From Bradyrhizobium sp. NAS80.1 (GTDB lineage: Bacteria > Pseudomonadota > Alphaproteobacteria > Rhizobiales > Xanthobacteraceae): a stretch of 64,000 bases of DNA. The translations under genes and the position numbers were made by a program. The stretch covers positions 1-64,000 of the forward strand of contig NZ_LGHL01000028.1 of NCBI RefSeq assembly GCF_001908205.1, written 5' to 3'. Shown here in pieces: positions 1 through 8,632 of the stretch (its first letter is position 1; the number at the start of each line of letters is the position of its first letter). The notes below the pieces were generated by a model that saw nothing but the letters and a program-made list of their open reading frames with translations, had not been told where the DNA came from and did not search any database.

Positions 1-1520
1 CGCGCGGCGACCGCGGGCAAGGCCGCGGAGCCTTCGCCGAGCGAGCTCATCAGGCCTTGCGCCGAATTCATCAGGCCTTCGAATTCCGCACCTTCACTAA
101 CGAGCCGGCTCATCAGCTTGCCGAGCCGTTCGTTGCCGGCCCCGACTTCGCGCAGCGCCTGGAGGATTTGCGGCTCCAGCTTGGCGAGTTGGGTGGGATC
201 GCCCTGCACGCGAAGCTCCTTCAGCTCATTGGCCGAGCGCTCGATGTCATCGAGCACCGGACGCAGCCGCCCCGCGCCCGCCGAGACCTGGTCGGCGGTC
301 GCCTTGAGCTCGTTGGCGATGACGACGAAAGCGCTACCGCGGCTGCCGAGATGGCTGGCCTTGAGGCCCGCATTCATGCCGATCAGTGTGATGTCGACGG
401 TTGCCTCGGCGAGCCCGGCGATCGCCTGGCGAAACTTCGCCAGCGTGTCCTCGACGATCGCGAGCGCCTCGTCGACGGAGCGGCCGGCGCTCTCGCAAGT
501 CGCGATCAGGGTCGAGGCGTGCGCCAGCGTCTGCTTGATGCGTGCAAGGAACGACGATTCGCCGCCATCCCCGCCGCCAAACAGCGTACGGCCGTGACCA
601 ACGACGCTGCTCGCATCGTGCAAGATCGCGGTCAGCGCGCGCACGATCTGGCCGATGTCGCCGCCGAACTCGCGCTGGGCGTCCCTGAGCAGGGCCGCCT
701 GCAACTGGCAGATCGCGCGCGCACCGTCGTCGCTCGCGACCGGCCCCGGAACCAGGCTCGGGCCAGAACCCGACGCAAGGCCGAGGCCATGACAGACATG
801 CTCGAGGCGCTGGCGCGTGCTGTCGCCGGCCTGCAGGGAAATGATCGAACTGCCGACCGCCTCGGCGATCTTCCTGGTGCTGGCACTCGCCAGATCGGCG
901 AGATGGCTGCTCTTGCTGCGCTGGTCGCGCAATCCGGAATAGGCTTCGCCGAGCTCGGCGCTTTCCGACACCAGCTGATTCCGGTAACGGCTCTCGAATT
1001 CCTGCTGCCGGCCGGACGCGATGGCAACCGCCTCGGACAGGCGCTGCTGGTCCCGTGCGCAGCCTTCAATCGAGCGCTGCACGGCCTTGCCGAGATCGTA
1101 GGCTTCCTGCGTGAAAGCGAGAAAGCCCTCGCGATCGCCGTCAAGGGAAGCCGCCTCGATCCGCGCGCTGCGCGCGATGATGGTGATCATCTGGATGTGC
1201 TTGAACAGCGGCTTGAGCAGCGAAGACGCCTCCGCGGTGCTCGTGCCGATCGTTGCAAGCAGGGCGCTTTCGGCCGGCAGCGCCTGCGCCAGCTCACTGA
1301 GCCGCGCAGCGATCTCCTGCAAGGCAGTCGCGGCAACCTCGATCTCGGCGCCGGAGAGTTCCTCCGAGAGCGTCGCGAGGCCCTGATTGAGCTCCTTGAA
1401 AATGATGTGACCGCGACCGAGCTCGTGGCCGACGCGCGCAAAGACGTCCTCGATGCGCGACGAGACGTCCTCGATCGCAACGATCGCCTCAGTGAGCGTG
1501 TTGGCCGGAATAGCGGACAT
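1..1520 (-). CDS. Divergent soluble methyl-accepting chemotaxis-like protein (partial, cut by left edge)
   Basis: The frame stays open from an ATG at 1520 to the left edge (about 506 codons seen), so the C terminus is missing. The start lies 5 nt downstream of the cheB stop, which makes this the next gene of the che operon. No membrane segment or signal peptide is visible, so the product should be cytoplasmic. It is rich in helix-forming residues. Around residues 390-440 it has a stretch with the layout of an MCP signalling hairpin (ITLIGMNAGLKASHLGSRG, then FVVIANELK), but without the usual NAA.EAARAGE core. A second, weaker hairpin-like stretch near residue 140 reads IIARSARIEAASLDGDREGF. 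Role in chemotaxis signalling is inferred from position and this resemblance; a structural adaptor or a pseudo-receptor are alternatives. Confidence 0.75.
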   Translation of the reverse strand, partial: MSAIPANTLTEAIVAIEDVSSRIEDVFARVGHELGRGHIIFKELNQGLATLSEELSGAEIEVAATALQEIAARLSELAQALPAESALLATIGTSTAEASSLLKPLFKHIQMITIIARSARIEAASLDGDREGFLAFTQEAYDLGKAVQRSIEGCARDQQRLSEAVAIASGRQQEFESRYRNQLVSESAELGEAYSGLRDQRSKSSHLADLASASTRKIAEAVGSSIISLQAGDSTRQRLEHVCHGLGLASGSGPSLVPGPVASDDGARAICQLQAALLRDAQREFGGDIGQIVRALTAILHDASSVVGHGRTLFGGGDGGESSFLARIKQTLAHASTLIATCESAGRSVDEALAIVEDTLAKFRQAIAGLAEATVDITLIGMNAGLKASHLGSRGSAFVVIANELKATADQVSAGAGRLRPVLDDIERSANELKELRVQGDPTQLAKLEPQILQALREVGAGNERLGKLMSRLVSEGAEFEGLMNSAQGLMSSLGEGSAALPAVAA

Positions 1521-1525
1521 TGTGA

Positions 1526-2617
1526 TCAACCTGTCAGCGCCGCATGCCCGGCCTGATACCAGAGCATGATCTCGCGCGGGATATGGTTCAGCGAGACGAC
1601 CTTCTCGACGCCACCATGGGCAATGGCCTCCTTGGGCATGCCGAACACCACGCAGCTTTCTTCATCCTGCGCTCGCGTCGAGGCTCCGAGCTTGCGCATC
1701 TCGAGCATCCCGCGCGCGCCGTCGTCGCCCATGCCGGTCATGATGACGCCGAGCGCATTGGCACCTGCGTGCTGAGCCGCCGAGCGGAACAGCACGTCGA
1801 CGGACGGACGATGCCGCGACACCGGCGGGCCGTCCTTGATCGCGATCTGATAGCGCAAGCCGATGCGCTGAAGCAGCATGTGACGGGCGCCCGGCGCGAT
1901 ATAGGCGCAGCCCGGCAGAACCGGCTCGCCGTCCTCGGCTTCCTTGACCCGGATCTGGCAGATGCTGTCGAGACGTTTGGCGAAGGCCGCGGTGAAGCCC
2001 GCCGGCATGTGCTGGACAATGACGATGGGAGGACAGTGCGGCGGCAGCATCTCGAGCACGTCGTTGAGCGCCTCGGTGCCGCCGGTCGATGAACCGATGC
2101 ACACGATGCGTTCCGTCGTCGGCCGGACCTTGCTTTGCACTGGCGGCGGGATGATGGCGTCAGCGGTCAGCTTCTTCTCGACCATCCGCCGCTCCGACCG
2201 TGGGCGGACACGCGCGCGCGCCGCCGACTTCACGGCCTCGCGGAGCCGCGTGGAGCATTCGAGCAGCGCCTGCCGCGTGTCGATCTTCGGCTTGGGCACG
2301 ATGTCGACGGCGCCCGCCTCGAACGCCTCAAACATCACGTTCGAGCCCTCGCTGGTAAGCGAGGAGCAGATGATCACCGGGATCGGACGCTGCGCCATGA
2401 TCTTGCGCAGGAACGTCATGCCGTCCATCCGCGGCATCTCGATGTCGAGGATGATGACGTCGGGGATCTCGTTCTGCAGGCGGCGGGCCGCTGCGAACGG
2501 ATCCGAGGCCGTGCCCATCACCTCGATGTCGGGATCATCGTTGAGGATCGTTTGCATGATTTGGCGCACCGACGCCGAATCGTCCACGATCAGTACGCGA
2601 ACCTTCTCCTTCGGCAT
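1526..2617 (-). CDS. cheB: CheB, chemotaxis response regulator protein-glutamate methylesterase
   Basis: This 363-residue protein removes methyl groups (and deamidates glutamines) on chemoreceptors after phosphorylation by CheA, giving adaptation together with CheR. The N-terminal receiver domain (about 5-125) has the acidic pair near residues 12-13 and phospho-acceptor Asp58 in [14 protein letters not shown] linker is followed by the CheB catalytic domain (about 168-355). Its triad is recognisable: Ser in GSSTGG (about 176), His in VQHMPAGF (about 203) and Asp in MTGMGDDGA (298/299). Length is normal for the family. It lies 15 nt downstream of cheR and 5 nt upstream of the MCP-like gene, consistent with one transcript. 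Confidence 0.96.
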   Translation of the reverse strand: MPKEKVRVLIVDDSASVRQIMQTILNDDPDIEVMGTASDPFAAARRLQNEIPDVIILDIEMPRMDGMTFLRKIMAQRPIPVIICSSLTSEGSNVMFEAFEAGAVDIVPKPKIDTRQALLECSTRLREAVKSAARARVRPRSERRMVEKKLTADAIIPPPVQSKVRPTTERIVCIGSSTGGTEALNDVLEMLPPHCPPIVIVQHMPAGFTAAFAKRLDSICQIRVKEAEDGEPVLPGCAYIAPGARHMLLQRIGLRYQIAIKDGPPVSRHRPSVDVLFRSAAQHAGANALGVIMTGMGDDGARGMLEMRKLGASTRAQDEESCVVFGMPKEAIAHGGVEKVVSLNHIPREIMLWYQAGHAALTG

Positions 2618-2632
2618 TTGGTTGCGCTCCGG

Positions 2633-3487
2633 TTAGACCTGGAAAATGGTGGGCTGCACCTGCTTCAAACCAGGCACGGCACTGTGAATCATCGATTCCG
2701 AATGTCCGACCAGCAGGTAGCCGCCCGGCCGCAAATGGTTGCACAATTGCTCGATCACCGTGCGTTGGGTCTCGCGCTCGAAATAGATCAGGACGTTACG
2801 GCAGAAGATGATGTCGACGTCGCGGTCGACGGGATAGGACGCATCCATGAGGTTCATCCGCATGAAATGCGTCATGCGGCGCAACTCCGGCACCACCCGC
2901 ACCTCGCCGCGCGACTTGTCCCGCGACGTCAGGAAATATCGCCTCACGAATTGCTCAGGCACCGGCGCGACCATGTCACGGGTATAGATCGCGGTCTTGG
3001 CAAGGCGCAGCACGGCGGTAGAGATGTCGGTCCCGAGGATGCGATACTGAAACCGCGATCCGCTCCGCGCCATGTCGTCCAGCACCATCGCAGTCGTATA
3101 AGCCTCCATGCCGGTCGAGCTCGCCGAGCTCCAGATCTTCAGGTTCGCGTTCCTGCGTCCGCGTAGCTTGAGCAGAGCCGGAACAGCGACCTCCCGTATG
3201 AACGTGAAGTGCTGGGGCTCGCGGAAGAAGTCGGTCTTGTTGGTGGTAACGACATCGATGAGATGGGTTAGCTCCGTGTCGAAATGATCCGCCTCGAACA
3301 GATTGTCGACATACTCATTGAGATCGGAATAGTTCAGCGCGCGGACGCGCTTGTGCAATCGACCTTCCAGCATCAACCGTTTGCCTGGCGGCAGCTTGAT
3401 GCCGACCTGGCCTTCGATCAGCTCGGCAATGGTCCGGAAGTGGCGGTCCGACAGATGCGCGGCCGTATGCTGCACGGCCGGCATCAT
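2633..3487 (-). CDS. cheR: CheR, chemotaxis receptor glutamate O-methyltransferase
   Basis: A 284-residue SAM-dependent methyltransferase that methylates receptor glutamates and opposes CheB. The N-terminal helical domain (about 15-75) is followed by the Rossmann-type catalytic domain, with FFREPQHF near residue 92, the SAM-binding stretch KIWSSASSTGMEAYT near 120, and DIIFCRNVLIYF near 210, all typical of CheR. Two adjacent ATG codons (3487 and 3484) could start it; the first is given, with a GGAG about 9 nt upstream. It is separated from the upstream MCP by about 135 nt, the largest gap in the che cluster, so cheR-cheB may also have their own promoter. Confidence 0.95.
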   Translation of the reverse strand: MMPAVQHTAAHLSDRHFRTIAELIEGQVGIKLPPGKRLMLEGRLHKRVRALNYSDLNEYVDNLFEADHFDTELTHLIDVVTTNKTDFFREPQHFTFIREVAVPALLKLRGRRNANLKIWSSASSTGMEAYTTAMVLDDMARSGSRFQYRILGTDISTAVLRLAKTAIYTRDMVAPVPEQFVRRYFLTSRDKSRGEVRVVPELRRMTHFMRMNLMDASYPVDRDVDIIFCRNVLIYFERETQRTVIEQLCNHLRPGGYLLVGHSESMIHSAVPGLKQVQPTIFQV

Positions 3488-3582
3488 GGCCGTGTGCTCC
3501 GGCCAGCGACGGCCGCATGCACAAAATGTCGGGCCATAGGGGCCATCTCGAAACCTTACGCGTTTACGCGATCATTGAGCAC

Positions 3583-3613
3583 GAACCGATCCACCACAGG
3601 GATGGACCGGTTC
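3583..3613 (-). terminator. Possible weak hairpin between MCP and cheR
   Basis: Ten-base arms (3583-3592 and 3604-3613) pair with one mismatch around an 11-nt loop. The hairpin lies just after the stop of the upstream MCP gene as transcribed (minus strand). There is no clear U tract, so attenuation or mRNA stability is as likely as termination. Confidence 0.25.
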
Positions 3614-3623
3614 CCGGGGTATC

Positions 3624-5819
3624 CTAGCGCTGGAAATCGGCGTCCCGATCGTCCTCACCGTCATTCATGTCGAAGGCGAATCCGCCACCATTCGCGACCT
3701 TCGCGGCGCGCGCCGGCTTGGCCTGCGGCTTCCTGGCCGGACGCTCCGCCGCCGCCATGGTGGCAGCCTTCGCACGCAGTTGATTGACCGCCCGGTCGAT
3801 CGGCGCCGCCGCATGGTCCCTGGCGCCTTGCTCGATGCGGAAATAGGCGATCGTCGACTGCAACTGCTCGGCCTGCGAGGCGAGCTCCTCCGAGGTCGAG
3901 GAGACCTCTTCCGAGGCGCTGGCGTTCTGCTGGCCGACCTTGTCGAGTTGCTGAATCGCCTGGTTGATCTGCGAAGAGCCGACATCCTGCTCGCGGCAAG
4001 CCGACGTGATTTCTTCAACCAGCTCGGCCGTCTTCTTGATATCGGGCACCAATTTGGCGAGCATGTTCCCGGCATCCTGCGCGACCTTCACGGTCTCACT
4101 CGAGAGAGAACCGATCTCGGCCGCAGCCGCCTGGCTGCGCTCGGCAAGTTTCCGCACCTCTGAGGCCACCACGGCAAAGCCCTTGCCATGCTCGCCGGCA
4201 CGTGCGGCTTCGACTGCTGCGTTCAGGGCGAGCAGATCTGTCTGCCGTGCGATCTCCTGAACAATGGTGATCTTCTCCGCGATGGTTTGCATCGCTTCCA
4301 CTGCACGGCCCACGGCGGCACCGCTGGCCTCGGCGTCCTTGGCCGATTGCGCAGCGATCTTTTCGGTCTGGTTGGCATTGTCGGCGTTCTGCTTCACGTT
4401 CGCCGCCATCTCCTCCATCGAGGAGGAAGCCTCTTCTGCAGAGGACGCCTGCTCGGTCGCCCCCTGCGAGAGCTGCTCTGCGCTGGCCGAAAGCTCCTGG
4501 CTGCCCGCGGAGACGTTCCGCGCCGCGGTCAGAGCCTCGGACACGATCTGGCGAAGCTTCTCGACCATACGCTCCAGGGCCAGCCCGAGCGTATCCTTGT
4601 CCGAGAGCGGCTTTGCCTCAACGGTGAGGTTGCCATGCGCGATCTCGTTGGCGATCCCCGCCGTCGCGTTCAGGTTCACCGTCATCACGTTCAGCGCCTT
4701 GATCAGATCGCCGATCTCGTCATCGCTCGATACATCGATCTTCTGACTGAGATCGCCGAGCGCGACCGCATCGGCGAGACCGACGGCTCGGGAGAGACCG
4801 CGGCTGATGTTGATCGCGATCCAGACGGCTGACCCGACAGCCACCAGGAGCGACGCGATGATGATGCTGATCAAGATGATCTTGGCGTGGCTCGCGTCGG
4901 CTGCGGCTTGAGCCGCCTGCTCTCTCATTATCTTCTTCAAATAGGAAATGTAGCTCGCCGATGTCGTGATGGCTTCCGCGGCGTTTGCTTTTCCCTCGGT
5001 CGCGGCCAGCGCTGCGGCACGGATATTGCCGCCTTCCCTTACGATGTCCGTCACCTTGGCAATGATCTTCAGAACCCGTTCCGTCTGTGCCGCGAGGGTG
5101 GTGGAAGACTGTCCGGCGGCCGTCAGCGAAGCATAGCTCTGCTGCACGGCGTCCCGAAGCGCAGTCAGGCGGTCGTCCATCACTTTCATCGACGCGTTCA
5201 GCTCATCCATGCTGGTCGCCGAAAAGGTTAGCGCGACCTGCCGTTGGGATCGTGCGCCCTCCAGCCTGATGGTCTGGAGTGCCATCAAGACGTTGGCGCG
5301 CTCGGGCGAGCTTGCCGCGCGGCTGGCTTCCGCGAAAAGCGCATCGATCGAGTCGTTCCACTCCTTCAGAATCGGTTGCCCCTCGGAGGCCCAGAGCTGA
5401 GCACCTCGGTTGTTCGAGTTCAAGAAGGCGAACTTCATGACGGAATCTTCGGTCGCGTTCATCTTGTCGTACGCAGCCGAGAACTTCTCGATCAGGCGCT
5501 TTCCGGCCTCGGCCGTGCCCGCATAGATCTCATCGCGGAGGCGGGTCGCCTCCTTTCGGTCCAGCTTGATCTCGTCCGAGATCGCCTGCATCTCGGTTTC
5601 CGTCGAGGCGATGATGATGTCGCGCTCGGCTCGGGCCTGGGTCAGGACGAAATTCTGGAGCTCGCCGGCCCGCTCGATCCGTCCCGACCGCTGGACCAGC
5701 AAGTCCGATGTGTCCGCAAGTTGGCTCAGCTTGACATAAGCGAGCCCACCGGTGATCGCCGACAGGATAATCACTGTGCCAAAGGCGCCCGCCAGTTTGG
5801 CTTTAACAGTAAGTCTCAT
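3624..5819 (-). CDS. Methyl-accepting chemotaxis protein, transmembrane (731 aa)
   Basis: A membrane chemoreceptor feeding the CheA/CheW complex of this operon. A first membrane segment spans about residues 11-30. A roughly 280-residue helical periplasmic sensor follows, then a second membrane segment (about 314-336), a HAMP region (about 337-420, with [11 protein letters not shown]), and the cytoplasmic signalling hairpin, whose tip carries [20 protein letters not shown]. Its signalling half is nearly identical to that of the MCP at 6434-8128, while the sensor domains differ. Both end in a glycine/acid-rich tail containing GGGFAFDM and finishing DADFQR or DAEFQR. It is longer than its neighbour because of a larger sensor domain and a longer HAMP-linker region. 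The ligand is unknown. Confidence 0.93.
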   Translation of the reverse strand: MRLTVKAKLAGAFGTVIILSAITGGLAYVKLSQLADTSDLLVQRSGRIERAGELQNFVLTQARAERDIIIASTETEMQAISDEIKLDRKEATRLRDEIYAGTAEAGKRLIEKFSAAYDKMNATEDSVMKFAFLNSNNRGAQLWASEGQPILKEWNDSIDALFAEASRAASSPERANVLMALQTIRLEGARSQRQVALTFSATSMDELNASMKVMDDRLTALRDAVQQSYASLTAAGQSSTTLAAQTERVLKIIAKVTDIVREGGNIRAAALAATEGKANAAEAITTSASYISYLKKIMREQAAQAAADASHAKIILISIIIASLLVAVGSAVWIAINISRGLSRAVGLADAVALGDLSQKIDVSSDDEIGDLIKALNVMTVNLNATAGIANEIAHGNLTVEAKPLSDKDTLGLALERMVEKLRQIVSEALTAARNVSAGSQELSASAEQLSQGATEQASSAEEASSSMEEMAANVKQNADNANQTEKIAAQSAKDAEASGAAVGRAVEAMQTIAEKITIVQEIARQTDLLALNAAVEAARAGEHGKGFAVVASEVRKLAERSQAAAAEIGSLSSETVKVAQDAGNMLAKLVPDIKKTAELVEEITSACREQDVGSSQINQAIQQLDKVGQQNASASEEVSSTSEELASQAEQLQSTIAYFRIEQGARDHAAAPIDRAVNQLRAKAATMAAAERPARKPQAKPARAAKVANGGGFAFDMNDGEDDRDADFQR

Positions 5820-5884
5820 CTCTCATTCCTCGAATTCGTTATCTCATGAACTGACGCAATACCGACTCTGCGAAAGGCGCGGTC

Positions 5885-6373
5885 CTAAGCCGCCACTGGA
5901 GGTTTGGAGGCCGCATCCGGCGGCGCCGGCATGTCCGCTCCCGCCATCAAGCGTGCCAGGTCGAAGATGATCACGAACCTGTCGCCCTTTCGTCCGATGC
6001 CGGCGATGTAATCCGACTGCCAGCGGCCGCCGACGGCTGGAACCGGTTCGAGAGTACTCTCGTCGATGTCGGTCACCTCGAAGACGCAATCCGCGACAAA
6101 GCCGACGCCGACCAGGCGATCTTTCATCGGCACGTCGAGAATGATGATCCGGGTGGCCTCCGTCGCCGCCACACTCGGCAAGCCAAGCTTGATACGGAGG
6201 TCAACGATCGGATAGCCGCTGCCGCGCACGTCGATCATTCCGAGCAGGAAATCCGGCGCGTGCGGCAGGCGCGAGATCGGTCGCATGTCGAGGATTTCGC
6301 GGACGTTGCGGATGCTGATGCCGAACGTCTCGCCGGCGAGCCCGAGCGTCAGATATTGCGAGGTCACGGCCAT
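5885..6373 (-). CDS. cheW: CheW chemotaxis adaptor, copy 2
   Basis: A 162-residue CheW-fold protein coupling receptors to CheA. It shows the typical N-terminal FGISIRNVREIL pattern near residues 17-28, a central RGSGYPIVDLRIKLGLP near 50-66, and the VGFVADCVFEV strand region. A short Pro/Ala tail follows. It sits between the two MCP genes, so each MCP gene lies directly downstream of a cheW gene. It differs clearly from the other CheW (8171-8632), so it is not a fresh duplicate. Confidence 0.94.
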   Translation of the reverse strand: MAVTSQYLTLGLAGETFGISIRNVREILDMRPISRLPHAPDFLLGMIDVRGSGYPIVDLRIKLGLPSVAATEATRIIILDVPMKDRLVGVGFVADCVFEVTDIDESTLEPVPAVGGRWQSDYIAGIGRKGDRFVIIFDLARLMAGADMPAPPDAASKPPVAA

Positions 6374-6433
6374 GATTGTAGTCCAGGGTCAGAAGGTTTG
6401 AATGCGCGGTCCGGCGTAAGGCTAGGCCATCCG

Positions 6434-8128
6434 TCAGCGTTGAAACTCGGCGTCGCGATCGTCCTCGCGATCCTGCATGTCGAAGGCAAATCCGCCGCCG
6501 GCGACTTTCATCGCACGCGCCGGCTTGCGGGCGGGCGCGGGCTTCTTCGCGCCCCGGTCGGCTGCCGCCATCTGCGCGGCCTTGGCACGGAGCTGGCTGA
6601 CGGCATGGTCGATCGGCGCGGCCGTCGCGCGCTCACCGCGTCCGCCCTGCTCGATGCGGAAGAACGAGATGGTGGACTGCAGCTGCTCGGCCTGCGAGGC
6701 GAGTTCTTCAGAGGTCGAGGAGACCTGCTCGGAGGCGCTAGCGTTCTGCTGACCGACCTTGTCGAGCTGCTGGATCGCCTGGTTGATCTGGGCCGAACCC
6801 ACGTCCTGCTCGCGGCAGGCCGCGGTGATCTCCTGGACCAGCTCGGCGGTCTTCTTGATGTCGGGCACCAGCTTGGACAGCATGTCGCCGGCTTCCTGGG
6901 CGACCCTCACGGTTTCCGTCGACAGCATGCCGATGTCGGCCGCAGCGGCCTGGCTGCGCTCGGCGAGCTTGCGTACTTCGGAGGCGACCACGGCAAAGCC
7001 CTTGCCATGCTCACCGGCGCGCGCGGCTTCGACCGCCGCGTTGAGCGCGAGCAGGTCAGTCTGGCGCGCGATCTCCTGCACGATCGTGATCTTCTCGGCG
7101 ATGGTCTGCATCGCCTGGACGGCGCGGCCCACGGCGACGCCGCTGGCTTCGGCGTCCTGGGCCGAGCGCGCGGCGATCTTTTCGGTCTGGTTGGCGTTGT
7201 CCGCGTTCTGCTTCACGTTCGAGGCCATCTCTTCCATCGAGGAGGAAGCTTCCTCGGCGGACGAGGCCTGCTCCGTGGCGCCTTGCGAGAGCTGCTCGGC
7301 ACTGGCGGAGAGCTCCTGGCTGCCGGCGGAGACGTTCTGCGCGGCCGTCAGCGCCTCGGAGACGATCTGACGCAGCTTCTCAACCATCGTGTTCAGAGAC
7401 TTGATAAGATCGCCGATCTCGTCATTGCTGGCGGAGGGAATCGTCTGGTTGAGATCGCCGTCAGCCACCGCTCCGGCAAGGCTGACTGCGCGGCCAAGCG
7501 AACGGCTGATCGAGATCGAGATCCACAGAGCCGCGCCGATCGCAACGAGCAGCGAAATGCCGATGAGCGTCATCAGCAGGAATTGCGCCTGGTGTCCTTC
7601 TTCCTTGGATTGGGCGGCCTGGTCGGCCATCTGCTTCTTGGTATTCTGCACATAGGCGCCCATCGCCTCCAGCGCATCGGCGACGACCTTGCGGCCCTCG
7701 TTCATCGAGCGATCGGTCGCTTTCGCCTTGTCGGTCTTCGCGAGGCGGATCGTTTCTTCCTCGTAGGCGTTCATCTTCGCATAGGCGGCCGCGAAGCCGT
7801 CGAGCAGCTTCTTGCCGGCTTCGCTCGCCAGCGCATAAACCTCGTCACGGATCTTCATCGCGTCTTCGCGCCGCTTGGCGGCATCGGCGGCGAACTGTTC
7901 CGCTTCGGCTTCGGTTCCGAGAATGGCGTTCTTCTCTGCCCGCAACTGCAGCAGGATGGTCTTCTCGATCTCGGTCGCCCTTTCCATGCGCTTGGCACGC
8001 AGGACCATGCTATCGGCGGTCGCCATCATGTCGCCGAGCTTCGTGTAAGCCACGCCGCCCGCCACCATGGACAGGATGATGACCAGGCCGAACGCGCTGG
8101 CCAGCTTCGCCTTGACCGTAAACCTCAT
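6434..8128 (-). CDS. Methyl-accepting chemotaxis protein, transmembrane (564 aa)
   Basis: A chemoreceptor with membrane segments at about 10-30 and 182-206, enclosing a helical sensor domain of about 150 residues (size of a four-helix-bundle sensor). A HAMP segment ([19 protein letters not shown]) runs directly into the signalling hairpin with the conserved tip [20 protein letters not shown]. The hairpin is almost the same as that of the 731-residue MCP at 3624-5819, indicating duplication or gene conversion of the signalling half with replaced sensor halves. The last 20 residues repeat the same tail motif (FAFDM, EDDRDA, FQR). Ligand unknown. Confidence 0.94.
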   Translation of the reverse strand: MRFTVKAKLASAFGLVIILSMVAGGVAYTKLGDMMATADSMVLRAKRMERATEIEKTILLQLRAEKNAILGTEAEAEQFAADAAKRREDAMKIRDEVYALASEAGKKLLDGFAAAYAKMNAYEEETIRLAKTDKAKATDRSMNEGRKVVADALEAMGAYVQNTKKQMADQAAQSKEEGHQAQFLLMTLIGISLLVAIGAALWISISISRSLGRAVSLAGAVADGDLNQTIPSASNDEIGDLIKSLNTMVEKLRQIVSEALTAAQNVSAGSQELSASAEQLSQGATEQASSAEEASSSMEEMASNVKQNADNANQTEKIAARSAQDAEASGVAVGRAVQAMQTIAEKITIVQEIARQTDLLALNAAVEAARAGEHGKGFAVVASEVRKLAERSQAAAADIGMLSTETVRVAQEAGDMLSKLVPDIKKTAELVQEITAACREQDVGSAQINQAIQQLDKVGQQNASASEQVSSTSEELASQAEQLQSTISFFRIEQGGRGERATAAPIDHAVSQLRAKAAQMAAADRGAKKPAPARKPARAMKVAGGGFAFDMQDREDDRDAEFQR

Positions 8129-8170
8129 CTTCAGCCCCTACCCCAGAGTCCCGCCTGTGGGACCACGATT

Positions 8171-8632
8171 TCAATTCAGGATGCGTTCCATGTTGGGAAC
8201 GATGACGAACTCTTCACGCCACTTGGCGATGAAGCGAATGAACTCCGGCTTCCAGTGCATGCCGACGCGCGGTGTCTGCTGCACGTCAGACTGCGATATC
8301 TCCGTAACTTCGTAGACCTTGTCGGCGGTGACGCCGACCAGAACCGGCTCGCCGTCGAGCTGGAGCTCGATGACGACGATGCGCGTGTCGGCCGAGTTGT
8401 CGAGCTGCGGCATTCCGAAGCGGATGCGCAGGTCCGCAAGCGGAATGACGTTGCCGCGCACGTTGATCACGCTTGGAACGAAAGAGCGCGCGCCCGCAAC
8501 CTTGGTCGCCGGCACCGGATCGATGATCTCGCGCACAAGGCCCGCGTCGAGCGCGAACTTCTCGTCGCCGAGGCCGATCATCACGACCTGCATCGCGTCG
8601 GCCTGATGTTCGCCGGCCAAACCATCGTTCAT
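8171..8632 (-). CDS. cheW: CheW chemotaxis adaptor, copy 1
   Basis: A CheW-family protein of 153 residues linking receptors to CheA. It contains VMIGLGDEKFALDAGLVREII near the N terminus, the signature RGNVIPLADLRIRFGMP, and VLVGVTADKVYEVTEI. The ATG at 8632 shares one base with the cheA stop (TGATG), so I choose it over a GTG one codon upstream; translation is probably coupled to cheA. The first MCP follows after about 42 nt. Confidence 0.94.
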   Translation of the reverse strand: MNDGLAGEHQADAMQVVMIGLGDEKFALDAGLVREIIDPVPATKVAGARSFVPSVINVRGNVIPLADLRIRFGMPQLDNSADTRIVVIELQLDGEPVLVGVTADKVYEVTEISQSDVQQTPRVGMHWKPEFIRFIAKWREEFVIVPNMERILN

